A stretch of DNA of 64,000 nt from Primula veris. Its lineage: Eukaryota > Streptophyta > Magnoliopsida > Ericales > Primulaceae. The stretch spans positions 8,067,501 to 8,131,500 of the forward strand of contig OY821745.1 of NCBI GenBank assembly GCA_963682055.1, given 5' to 3'. The notes below the pieces were generated by a model. The model saw nothing but the letters and a program-made list of their open reading frames with translations, was not told the origin of the DNA and did no database searches. Below, one piece after another: positions 1 to 10,801 of the stretch. The translations under genes and the position numbers were made by a program. Numbering within the stretch: position 1 is the first letter of the stretch; each line of letters begins with the position of its first letter.

Positions 1-85
1 ACGCTTTGCTGAACAGCTGAAAAGCTTATGCGTTATAAAAGATTGAAACAAGCATAATCTCTAATTTGGCGTATACAATTTGCAG

Positions 86-1757
86 TGATTCCATCTTTTG
101 ATGGAAAGAGAAGTATGATGAGGCTATCTCAAAGGATGGTGAAATGCTTTTGTGAGAGTATTAATCCTTCGAATGGTCACCAATGGACCACACTTTCCGG
201 GCTTAGCGAAATTGAAGTGCGAGCCAGCCTACATAAGAATGTGGATCCCGGGCAGCCCAATGGTGTTGTTCTTAGCGCCGCTACTACAATTTGGCTCCCT
301 ATTTCCCACCAAAATGTATTTAATTTTTTTAAGGACGAAAGAACGCGACCTCAGGTATGTATTTGTTTTTTAAGAGAATATTACTTTGTACACCAACATA
401 CCATCCAATTAGTACACTGGCTTACAGTTTCAACTTCAGTACCAAAATCAGTATAAATTGAGCAACTAGTACAACATAATCAAAGTTTTAAACTTTTGAG
501 CACTCCTAGATTTTGATAAGTCGGAGTACTGATTGTTTGATGTTGTAGAAATGTTATTTTTATAGGCAGGTATGCTAGTTTGATATTGTGTTTATTGGTG
601 TCTAAATTGCGAATTTGGATAGGTTTGCTGATAGGTTGATGTACAAAAGTGGCACTTTCCGTTTGCTTCATTATGATGTAATTATTTGTATCTTGACTAT
701 AATGATAGTGGTTTTGTTCATTCATCTTCTGTAGTGGGACGTTCTCTTCAATGGCTCTGCAGTTCAAGAAATTTCTCACATTGCAAATGGGTCTGATCCA
801 GGGAACTGTATTTCATTACTCCGGGTAATTAATTTATAATTCTTTGATTTTTTACATTGTGTGCACTGTGCAGCATATAACACTATTACTTGGTTGTGTT
901 ACTGAAAGCTCAATCTGATTGATTCTGTTTTTGAAAATGAGATTTTCTAAGTTTGAACATACGTACGTGCCTCTACATGGAATGATTTTGTTGATTAGTT
1001 CTAAAATGGTTTTGGACAGAGGTGCTGGAAACATTCTCGTCTTCGAAATACCCAACTTTAAAATGAGGTCATGTTCCCCTATAGCGTTTCTAATTTTTCC
1101 AACCATAAAAACTAGTTAAATTACGACTAGCTTGATACAAACGCCTTGTGGATATTACTGTTATTTGAAAGGAAAGATAATGCAACACAATTTGAACCCA
1201 TGCACTTTCGTTTGCGAACCATGCACTTATACCGAGACAAACACTCGGTTCTATGAAAGCCTTGTTTGGTTGCAGTCAATGCTCAGTTTTTTTTTCTTAA
1301 ACTCTAGACTAAATTTTATTGACAGCTTAAATTTCTACGTTTTTATTATCCTCAGGCGACCAACACAAGCCAGAGCAACATGTTGATCCTGCAAGAAAGC
1401 TGCATAGACAAATCAGGTTCTGTTGTTATATATTGTCCTATAGAGGTACCAAACATCAACACAGTCCTGAGCGGAGACGACCCTTCGTACATACCCTTAC
1501 TCCCTTCCGGGTTCAGCATCCTCCCCGATGGACGGTGCAATGACGTGGCATCATCTACCAGTGCCACTCCAGCACCCGAAGGTTCACTAATCACCATATT
1601 TTACCAAATCATCGTTAGTAGCCTCACCTCCGCTAAACTAACCCCAGAGTCCGTCACAACGGTTAACAACCTCATTGGTACCACCGTACACCAAATCAAA
1701 TCCGCCTTGAATTGTAATCCTTCCGCTACAATCACAACCAGTTGTACTAGTTTATGA
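86..1757 (+). CDS. HDG11-like: HD-ZIP class IV homeobox-START transcription factor, 3' part (HDG11-like)
   Basis: Last three coding exons of an epidermal-type HD-ZIP IV transcription factor: 86-354, 735-824 and 1356-1757, with the TGA stop at 1755-1757. Junctions are canonical (CAG/GTATGT, CGG/GTAATT; acceptors TGCAG, TGTAG, CTCAG) and the frame is kept. The 251 residues seen cover the region after the START core: [82 protein letters not shown] and a [17 protein letters not shown] end. The DERTRPQWDV and [10 protein letters not shown] wording resembles HDG11 more than ATML1/PDF2, from memory. HD-ZIP IV proteins are nuclear and control epidermal and trichome genes. The homeodomain and leucine zipper would lie left of the window. 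Family assignment is firm; the exact paralogue is inferred. Confidence 0.93.
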
Positions 1758-3900
1758 TGCCCTTTTTACTTTTGAAGGAAAAAAATGTTGTGTATCCTGA
1801 CAAAGTGTCCAGAAATGGACACTTTGTATGGATACATGTACAACAAAAAAGGGTCATAAAATCTATCATAGGGGAAGGTGGTGAATGAATTGAATGAAAG
1901 AGAAGTAATGGGAGTTAGTTGAGAGGGCCTTTGAAATTGAATAGACCTGGCTAACTTGCTGGTACTTCTGCAGCTGCAAATACAAGCTCTTATTGCTCTT
2001 TCATTTTCTTTAATTTAACTTTGATGAACCAATTTTCTTTTGGTTTTTTGGTTTTCATTTCTATCTCTGATGAATCATTAAAAATGGAAGTCAAGAACGC
2101 ACCGTATATTCTTGCTGTTCGTATTTTCTAAATTTTCTATTGACAGCAAGAATATTGTATGGTTCGGGCATTGACTTCTGTTTATGGTAGAAGATGTTTA
2201 TCCTTCGTTTTGTTTATGGAATTATGATGTATCAACTTTATTTTTCATCCTTAAATTCAAGCCTTTTGATATTACTTGCTTGTTTGTTAACTTGCGGTTT
2301 TTAAGCCATAAAGTTAATTTCTAGATATAGGAAGCCAAGGAAGCCTCTCTTTATTATTTTTGGGTGTGTGGGGACAATGAATTAAACTGATGTAATTAAT
2401 TTTTTTTTTGAATGGATTGAAATTAATGTGGCAACTGACATATATCAACTACTATCTCCAGTATTTTTCAGCTTATTTATGGTATGGTTATAAATATAGG
2501 GAGACAAATATTTTTGTAGAACTGTTTACAGTATTTGTTGTGATAAATGAAGTAAACATGATTCAGTGCCTTCTGAAGACTGGTTTGGCTACAGCTTTTG
2601 AGTTCAGCTTAATTTTTTTCTCTTAAGTAATTTAAAGACGTTGGTAATCTCAATATCAGAGCTTTTGTGTTTCGAAAGCTAAAGTTTAAGCGGGATCAAT
2701 CTTTTGTTTATTCCTTCAAGTTCATATAAGCCGTTAATGCAATTTATAGTTGTAACAAATCAAGATCTTGTTCCATGACATAAATCGAAACGATTTCCAT
2801 AGTGGTACGGAGAGTTAAAGAAACTTTTTGCAAATTCCGATAGTATTAAGAAGTTCTATGCACGTTTGTTTCCCGATAGTCATTTAAGAAGTTCCTTCTT
2901 ATTTGCAGAAGAAGATTACTACTATTATTTCAGGCAAACGCTTACAATGAGATTATGGAAACTAAATGTTTGCTTATTTTTGTATCTAATACTAGCATCA
3001 TGCTCTCATTTCCCTCATATTCTTATGATTTTTAGATAGTGTACACAACGATAGATCAACACATCTACTACTTTAAAGCTTGATAAATGAACATGAATAC
3101 TTGGAATATGACTTTAAAAAAAAATACTCAAAAGAAAACTCTCTAGATTTTCAACTGGACTCCTTTTTCAATTTTATAAAGCAGCGTATTTCCCGAAATT
3201 TTGATTTTTTGTTCTATTTTTGGTAATTGTAGCTCTTCCGCGGCTTCAAATTAAGTATAGCACACAACTTAACTCACATTTTTAATAGAATAAAGTAAAC
3301 CGTGTTGTCAAAACAACTTCCTAGGCTAATATTGGAGTCTTGATCAGACATGGATGAAATTATGTGGAAACACTCGAACGCCGCGTGCCCATTATTTTGA
3401 TAAAAAATGATGATTAAGTAAAAAATTAGGGTGCGAGATGTTTCAGAAAAAAAACTTATATATGGTCTAGAGAAAAATTATACTAAAATATTGACCCCTT
3501 CCATTTCAAATATTATGTTGGTGTTTTGAGTACAAGGCACGAGCAACATATTAGGTCTAGATGGCCTCTTGGGAAGGTCGAGTACATTAGTACGTGGTTA
3601 TATCATCGAAGAGGGTTTCCAACTAGAGCCGTTTCTTTGATTAGCCAAAGCAGTCAACCGGCTTGAACAACAGATCGAAAATATTATTATTTTCTGAAAA
3701 AGTTATACAAAATGGTGAAATTTCATTTTATCTCAACGAGTGAAAATATTCGATACGAATTAAAGTGACGTATATTTTTAGGAATGTCAATTAGTTTTCC
3801 TCAAACCCGACCCGATTTGGGTACCAACTTACACACAACCCAACCCTACCCTACACTTAGAAGTGGACGTTATTGGAAGTGAAGAAATATCGTTAAATTA
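1758..3900. other. 3' flank and intergenic DNA, no gene seen
   Basis: AT-rich DNA downstream of the HD-ZIP gene. The first few hundred bases are probably 3' UTR. Open frames here are short and match no family I know. No convincing exon, RNA gene or terminal repeat was found. Confidence 0.6.
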
Positions 3901-4495
3901 GGGTAATAGCTAGAGCAGGTTTGGACAATATAAATGATTTAGATTAGACTTCTTTAATGCAACGAGTGCATACTACACGTACGCTATAAATTGTTAGTTT
4001 TACAATTACGCTGCAATGAATCGAGCTCAGCCTGCCTTTGTTTAATCTCGTCTCGTTTACTAAACGTGCTTTAAAATATTGCCAGACACGGCTATATATA
4101 GACGAGTTGTTTACGAGCATGTGTTCATAAGTCATATCTCAACACGTTTTCAGACAGATTTTGCATCGTTTCGCTTAAAAAACATTTTCTAATATATTAA
4201 ATTATTGTAAGTTTCAATTCTAATTAGATTTAGTTTTAAAAAATAAATTTATTACATAAATTGAAAAATATTTATCGAGCATCAACATTAAATTTGATAA
4301 ATCATACGTATATAGCCAGAAATATATATGAAAAAAAATATTCAAAATAATTAAACGAACTTTTAAACGAATCCGAGTGTGGTCTCTATTTTATTCAGTC
4401 TCGACTCATTGATAAATGAACGAACACAATACAACTCTAAGGCAAACACGAACTTATTTATGAACGAGTCGGTTCATTGTTACCCCTAATTGCAA
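3900..4495. mobile_element. Probable non-autonomous hAT-like relic
   Basis: The stretch reads, on the minus strand, as a start of type TAGGGGTAACAATGAACC followed by alternating TCGTT/AACGA blocks (for example CGTTTACTAAACG and GTTGTTTACGAGC). This style is common in plant non-autonomous hAT elements. Ends are not exactly defined and I found no target-site duplication, so this is only a suggestion. Confidence 0.3.
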
Positions 4496-4952
4496 CAAAT
4501 CATTGATTGCATACATCGCCACTCTGTAAAATATTAGAGCCCCGCATTTGAGGTGTGCCACCTCCAATAACATGGCACTTGTGTTTACTTTAATTTAATT
4601 GCTTAAATAAAATATTAATGATAACTAATGAATAAAGATAGCAAAATGAAACACGTTAACAATTGCAAAAAAACAAAAACAAAAAACGGTATAGGTGTAC
4701 TAACATTCAAATAAAATATTAGAATTTGTTAGACACGCAAACAAGTTGGCATGCAACGTAGCATTTGTATGTCGGACACTTTGTACATGGCCTTTGGGCA
4801 TCATTACTAATTTACTACTAATACTCATATGTACATACAAAAAATTCAGCTCCAACTTCTCCTAATATACTGTAAAAAGAAGAGGAAAAAAGGAATAAAT
4901 AATTACTGAAATAATAATAATAATTATTATTATTGAAATAATGGTGGTAACA

Positions 4953-4960
4953 ACTGCAGG
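4953..4960. repeat. Left target-site duplication of hAT element
   Basis: ACTGCAGG, identical to 8157-8164; the bases derive from codons 5-7 of the duplicated exon 1. Confidence 0.95.
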
Positions 4961-7900
4961 CAGGGGCGAAGCCAGGATGTGTAAATAGGGGTGCCAAAAT
5001 ATACCAAAAAAAAAAGCAACTTAAAATAATAATTTTTCATACTCACCCATAATCTATATACCCCATTTAAGTGTTGTTGAACAAATACCAAAGCATAAAC
5101 ACAAAAATTATTGCAAATAACTAACATGATACCTGATAAAATCAAAAGAAATGAACCGGCTGCTCGCATTCGCAAATGCATCAATGATAGTTTCCGTGCT
5201 AAATTTTGAAGCAATATCTTTCTCAATATACATCATCATACAATCTTCAAGATAATCGGCTTCCATTTTATTACGAATACTAGTTTTGATGATATTCATA
5301 GCTGAAAATGATCTTTCTGCGGTGGCGGTAGAAACGGGAAGAGTAAGCACGAGAACCACAATTCTATAAACAAGCCGATATGTTGTAGACCATTTTGTTT
5401 CTACCAACCATTGACAAATCTCGGAAATCGATGATAAATTCTTGTATTCAGGAAGAGAAATAACACAATTCTCGTAATGTCGAAGTTCCAATTTCAAGTT
5501 ACTTTTCTCAAACTCCGTAAAGTCCTCCGGATAAAATTTGTCAACAAGTAGACAAATATCATCAATTTTGAATATTGAAGAGTGACAATTAGGATTCAAA
5601 GTAGAACTAAGAACTAACAATTCCATTACTTGCTCATCAAAGCGACGATTTAGTTCTTGAATTTGAGAATCTATAGCACGATAGAAAATATCAACTCTAT
5701 AGCGGTCAAGTACTGAAAAGTTATCACGAGTGGGATCATACCTCGAAGAATATTTTGCATTCAAGTTTGGGATATCAATGTTGCGTGATTCACAAAAGAG
5801 TTTGACGGTAGCAACCAAATCATCGAATTCATCATCTCTAAGATTTTGAAGAAGGCTTTTAGTAGATAAAACCATTGAAGTAGCCTTAAAAATGTCTTGA
5901 GTTTTAGATTGCAAAGCTAGACAAAGAGAATTCGTGATTCCTAGCATTGACTTCATAAGATGAAGTATAAAGACAAATTCAATGAAGTTAATGCCTTATG
6001 TGTTGAACGAGCTTCTCCCTTTAGAGAAGTAGGTCCATCTTCATAAATATTAAGTAAAACCATGCAAGCAGCACTATACATTTTTATCAAGCTAGAAACA
6101 GACTTTAGGTGAGAACTCCAGCGAGTATCACCAGGTCGTTGCAGATTACCAATTTGATTTAATCCTCTTCCAGTCTCAAGCTCTTCAATGGAAATTAAGA
6201 AAGCAATATCATCGGCATGGGCAGCTTTCAACTCATCATTTCTCTTGCATGATGCACTAACAATATTCACGATCCGAAGCAATTTAGCAAAAAATCGGTC
6301 GACTGGAAGCACTTCTTTTGCTGATGCCACTAATGCTAATTGTAATCGATGTGCGAAGCAGTGAACATAATAAGCATATGGGCAATCACTTAATATCAAA
6401 GCTTGTAGTCCATGAAACTCACCCCACATGTTACTTGCACCGTCAAATCCTTGTCCCCGAATATTCCGAATATCGAGATTGTGGTGATTGAGAACTGAGC
6501 ATATGCTATCTTTTAGTGTCACTGCCATAGTGTTGGGAACATGAAGAATACCAAAAAAACGCTCCCGTAAAACACCATTTTTATCAACAAATCTTATAAC
6601 TACTGCCATCTGCTCCTTTTTTGACGCATCTCGAGCTTCGTCCACTATAATGCAGAATTTAGCATGTCCAATTTCTTCTCGAATCGCCTCTTTCACTTTT
6701 ATAGAAAAGATATGTAAAATTTCTTTTTGAATATCAGACGACTTGTAAGTGGCATTCTTTGGAACATTTATCAATGCTTTGGTGGCTTCTTCATTATATG
6801 ATGCTAATAAATCATAAAACACAAGGAAATTACCACGGTTGTTTGATGTTGATTTCTCATCATGCCATAGCTTGAAAGGCCAATCTTCGAACCAAGTCCA
6901 TAGAAATTTTTAAGCGAATGCGATTGTTAAAAACTTGTTCGGCAGAAAATTTTACAATCACCCTTTCAATATTTTGAGTTGGGTTTTGTATTTCCTTCCA
7001 TTTATGTTCAGCGGTTCGATGACAAGAATCGGAATTAACACCTTCATGCAAACGAAAAGAACAAGTTTTCCCGCTATTGACCTTCCTCCAACCATCAAAA
7101 CCTTCAACAACAAATGCACTATGTACTGCAATACTAGACCCATCCGGAGGCGCAAAAAGGAAACAAGGAAAACAGAAAGCCTTGTTCTTGGCCACTGAAT
7201 ATTCCAACCACGAAAATAAAGCAAACCACGGAGCTTGAAATCTTCGAGGACGAGCCTTGGCGGATGCAAGAGTATACGGATATTTTTTTCCTAAATCGGG
7301 ACGATTTGGACCATGTAGAGTTATGTACGCCCTACGAACTTCGTCACGCCTATTAACAGGATACTACCAAATTTTTCTACGTAATCCAGGATCACGCTCT
7401 AGCGAATTAATATCAAATTCTACTGTGTCGATTCTTTGAATTTTTGTTGGAGGACTAGGCGTATCGATTGTCACGTGATCAACACTACTACCAACATTCT
7501 CTTCCGTCGGAGAAACATTAGCTCTCTTAAAGAACGAATTTATTTTAGGTGTCTTTCCCATTTTATACTCGATAAAAATATTAGCGATGCCAGATCTGCA
7601 GATTAAAACTCTAAGAGTTAATAGCCTATTTTTTTCCCCCTTTGAGTACTTTAATCAAACACCTATGGTGCAACATAATATCAATACATATAATAAAAAG
7701 AAGCATATTAAAGGAAAAAATAAATAGAAGAGTATACCTTGCCGAGCCAGAAGGATAGAATTGTTGATGTTTTTTTAATTAAATCTAACCCCAATCAATG
7801 CGGTGCACAGCAGCACAGAGGAGTGGAGTTTTTCTTTTTTCAACTTTATTTTTTATTTTGATACACACGCTGACACGCACGAAGAGAAGTGTTGTTGATG

Positions 7901-8156
7901 TTATTATTTTTTTAATTAAATCTTAAAGAGTCCAATATCAAAGAAAAATATAATTGGGTCTTTCGGCCCAAATTTAATTATTGTGTTTTGGGTTCAAACA
8001 TTAGCTATAAATATATGTACAAGTAACATATTTTTATGGGGGTGCCAAATCTACACCTAAAAAGAAATTGTACTAAAAAAAAATTGCGTCACTTGGGATT
8101 TCTAAAATTATGGGGGGTGCCGTGGCACCCGATCGTCCCCACTTAGCTTCCCCCTG
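4961..8156 (-). mobile_element. hAT-superfamily DNA transposon, 3196 bp
   Basis: Bounded by a perfect 8-bp target-site duplication ACTGCAGG (4953-4960 and 8157-8164). Terminal inverted repeats are CAGGGGCGAAGCCA at the left and CAGGGGGAAGCTA read inward from the right. Subterminal GGGGTGCCA and GGTGCCACGGCACC words add further inverted similarity. An 8-bp TSD and CAGGGG-type ends are hallmarks of hAT elements. It carries a degraded transposase on the minus strand and sits inside exon 1 of the duplicated glutamate decarboxylase. Confidence 0.95.
5108..7561 (-). pseudogene. hAT transposase (TTF-type zinc finger / DUF4371 / hAT dimerisation), broken
   Basis: Reads right to left. The N-terminal segment (from ATG at 7561) has the KINSFFKR and LERDPGLRRKIW motifs of ZMYM1/TTF-type transposases. 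A cysteine-containing WLEYSVAKNKAFCFPCFLF block follows, then a DUF4371 region (CIIVDEARDASKKEQMA, VHCFAHRLQLALV) and the C-terminal hAT dimerisation motif (LPVSTATAERSFSAM, IRNKMEADYLEDCM). Three lesions are visible: an in-frame TAG at 7364-7366, a frameshift near 6870-6880 and a frameshift near 5980-5990. Intact relatives are one continuous protein of about 700-800 aa, so this copy should be inactive. Such elements move by cut-and-paste, so a related active copy elsewhere could have mobilised it. Confidence 0.93.
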
Positions 8157-8164
8157 ACTGCAGG
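8157..8164. repeat. Right target-site duplication of hAT element
   Basis: ACTGCAGG, the second copy of the 8-bp duplication created on insertion. Confidence 0.95.
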
Positions 8165-8347
8165 CACAAGCTCTGACGAGCATTTTCATTCTTTTTTGGC
8201 GTCGAGATATGTTCGCACTATTCTTCCCAGGTTCTCTTCGAAGTTCAATCACATTCTTACTTTTTTTTTAATTATGACATTGTATGGTACTGAGTTAGCA
8301 ATTTTTTGCAATAGTTTGAGTAATGATATGCTTCTTTATTTTTAATT

Positions 8348-10090
8348 CAGAAAGGTAATTAGGGGCAAATTACATTTTGTCACAACTTCCTTTTAAAATT
8401 CCGATTTGGTACACAGCAACGTGACACTTTCTTTATAGATTTAATTAGTGCACCCGTGTTACATATAATTCATTACATGAATGACCCATATAGTTTCAAA
8501 AGATATACAATTTGATAGTTATACTAAAGAGTTGTTTTCTGTCTGAAAAATTGTAGAAAAATGTGATTTTTTTTATCTGAGAAAGATTCAAAGAGTCAAT
8601 TTTTTTTTATCCAAACCAAGTTGCGGGAAACCTTTAGGTTGATGGTTTCGATGGTTAATTTATACATAATATACTACAGTTATTTGTTTCTACCACGTAT
8701 GAGCTCGCATCTTATCGCACCAATGAGTTTACATTATGCTAATATTTAGATCATGTAAACCGTCCCGTAAGATTGAAATTGTAGATATCATAGTTCTATA
8801 TTATATATACCATGTATATATAAAAACGGAAGCATTTTTTTTAGTTGTCGTCCCTCTTGACCCATATTTGCACACTCTATTCAATACTCATAACTGAAGT
8901 TTAATCAGTGAGGGTTAATTATTATTAAAGTACAATCACAATTCAAAACAATAAAATTACAATCCCCAATTGCAAAGAATTAAGCCAAAAGTTAAAGACA
9001 CATCTATCATAATTTATCCATCATGTTTAAAAACTTATATCGTCTGTAAATTTAGTACCATTAATGATGATTAATATAGTCAACTACTTAATTTGTCATC
9101 AACCAACCACAATGACAACACTTTGACCACTGTACATCCTTAAACCAAAAGCTTATAAATTGCTTTTACTCATAAAAATGTTCACGAACCAAAATTGTAC
9201 TTTTATTGAAATCCAAAGTATGAAATTTGCTCTCAATCTCCTACCATTTTTCATCCTAGCAATTCTCTTATTTTCTCTAACTTGTTCAAAGTAATAAGGA
9301 GATTTTCTGGATACATCTGGATCGCTACGTAATAGTAATATCGAGTGAGCTCCCACATGCGCATAGCGGTTTCAATGCTAAATGTCATTCGGTTCTTCAT
9401 AATCTTGGGAATTGGTATATTGGACCCGGGGAACGTTTCCGATCGAGTTTCAGGGAAGACATTTTAAAGATAACTCGATACACTTGTCTTTTTTACATAC
9501 AAACAAGGGGATATTAAGTTCAACGTATTCAAACACCGTATTGGTAGAAAATATTGTCATTCACCAACAGGGCTATACACTTGCTTATGGGTGGCAAGAC
9601 TTGATGGATTTTATGTAGGTAATGGAATAGGGCCCTTGGAAAAAGTTCATGATTGGCCTCTGAATTTAACGGCCTAGAATTTTTATGTTTTCCAAACTAG
9701 ACACTATAACTAAAAATAAACCTATTACCTTTTTGTTGATGAGGTAAGTGGTCGATGCTACTTTTGTTTGGTTGCTACATACTTTTATTTTTTCCCGTTA
9801 AAGTACACTAAAGTAAAAAGGGGTGTTTTGGATTACTTTTGTTTGTGATACATCATTATTTACTTATAAGTAATACTGTATTAAGTATAAGTAAACCAAA
9901 CAACATTTTTACTTAAAAGTATACTTTTATTGAACCAAACAACATTTAGTGTTATAAAATGAATAAGGAACGATATATTTACATATTTACAACTAAACAT
10001 ATAATTTGCATACTTAAAACTAAACATAAAAAATATATTTTTCTATCTCAATCAAATAATTATATTTCTACTTATAACATACTCCGTATA
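8348..10090. other. Intergenic DNA between the glutamate decarboxylase duplicate and the intact gene
   Basis: No gene recognised. Possible small non-autonomous elements are suggested by AGGGGCAAATTACATTTTG near 8360 and by GGTGTTTTGGATTAC / CCAAACAACATTT words at about 9820-9960, but ends and duplications are not clear. Confidence 0.5.
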
Positions 10091-10801
10091 ACCAATCTGA
10101 AGACGTGCCACCCTCTTGTGTTTATGCTTTAATTTTAATTGCTAAAATGAAATATTGATTACTAATAACCAATGAATAAAGATAATGAAAATGAAACATG
10201 CACGCTAACAATTGCACGTGAACCAGCTTCACGGATTTTCTATAATATAATCTGTCTATCTATTTACATATGGATTTATACCTATATAATAAACAAAATC
10301 TGGAGCTACAAGAAAAGAAACGTTTCCTTCATTCAAATTATCTTACATTATCGGTTTCTTTCCTCGAGCCATACATATCTGGGAGTGTAATTTTTTCATA
10401 ATAATTTAGAAAACTTTATCGGACAATCATATGATCATATATTAACCCTGGAATAAAACGCCATAGTTGTTGATATTAGGTCCACCGAATTACTGTATAT
10501 ATGATCAGTATATCAGTAATATCACCGTTTTGCAAATGAACAAAATCGTGTAGCTAGGTGTACTAAAATTTACATAATTTATAATCATTTGCTAGACACG
10601 TGTAAATTGTCATGCAACGTAGCATTTGTATATCGGACACTTGTCTCTCTTCAAAAACCACACCTTTGTGCATAATTATTATTATTAATACTCATATATA
10701 TGTACTTCTTCCACTTAATTAAAATACACAAAATCAGCTTCGATTTCTCCTAATATACTGCAAAAAAGAAGAGAGAAAAAAGAATAATTACTTAATTAAT
10801 A
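10091..10801 (+). promoter_or_regulatory. Glutamate decarboxylase upstream region, duplicated at 4508-4940
   Basis: The 700 bp before the start codon share ordered blocks with 4508-4940, including TTTAATTTTAATTGCT, CCAATGAATAAAGATA, GTCATGCAACGTAGCATTTG and CTCCTAATATACTGC. The leader just before ATG is purine-rich. A TATATATG at about 10694 is a possible TATA element. The alignment of the two copies separates shared promoter blocks from later insertions such as the additional DNA around 10230-10550. Confidence 0.6.

Larger units (their letters stand above)
4508..8347 (+). pseudogene. Truncated tandem duplicate of glutamate decarboxylase (promoter and exon 1), transposon-interrupted
   Basis: Upstream DNA, exon 1 and the start of intron 1 match the intact gene at about 10091-11012. 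Shared blocks include GCATGCAACGTAGCATTTGTAT-type upstream sequence, CTCCTAATATACTG just before the coding region, and ATGGTGGTAACAACTGC at the start codon. The ATG is at 4941-4943. The exon runs to 4960, is broken by the hAT element and resumes at 8165, ending at 8230 before a GTTCTC donor. The encoded N-terminus keeps the ASRYVRT and LPR motifs of plant glutamate decarboxylases. No further exons were found between 8231 and 10090, so this is a 5' fragment and cannot make the enzyme. Duplication followed by hAT insertion is inferred. Confidence 0.85.

Noticed and set aside
152..373. Alternative frame within the HD-ZIP IV exon
   Set aside because: Overlaps the clearly conserved START-domain frame and has no similarity of its own.
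6860..7207. Separate small gene with the FCFPCFLF cysteine motif
   Set aside because: It is the zinc-finger part of the broken hAT transposase, in frame with the segment beyond the TAG at 7364.
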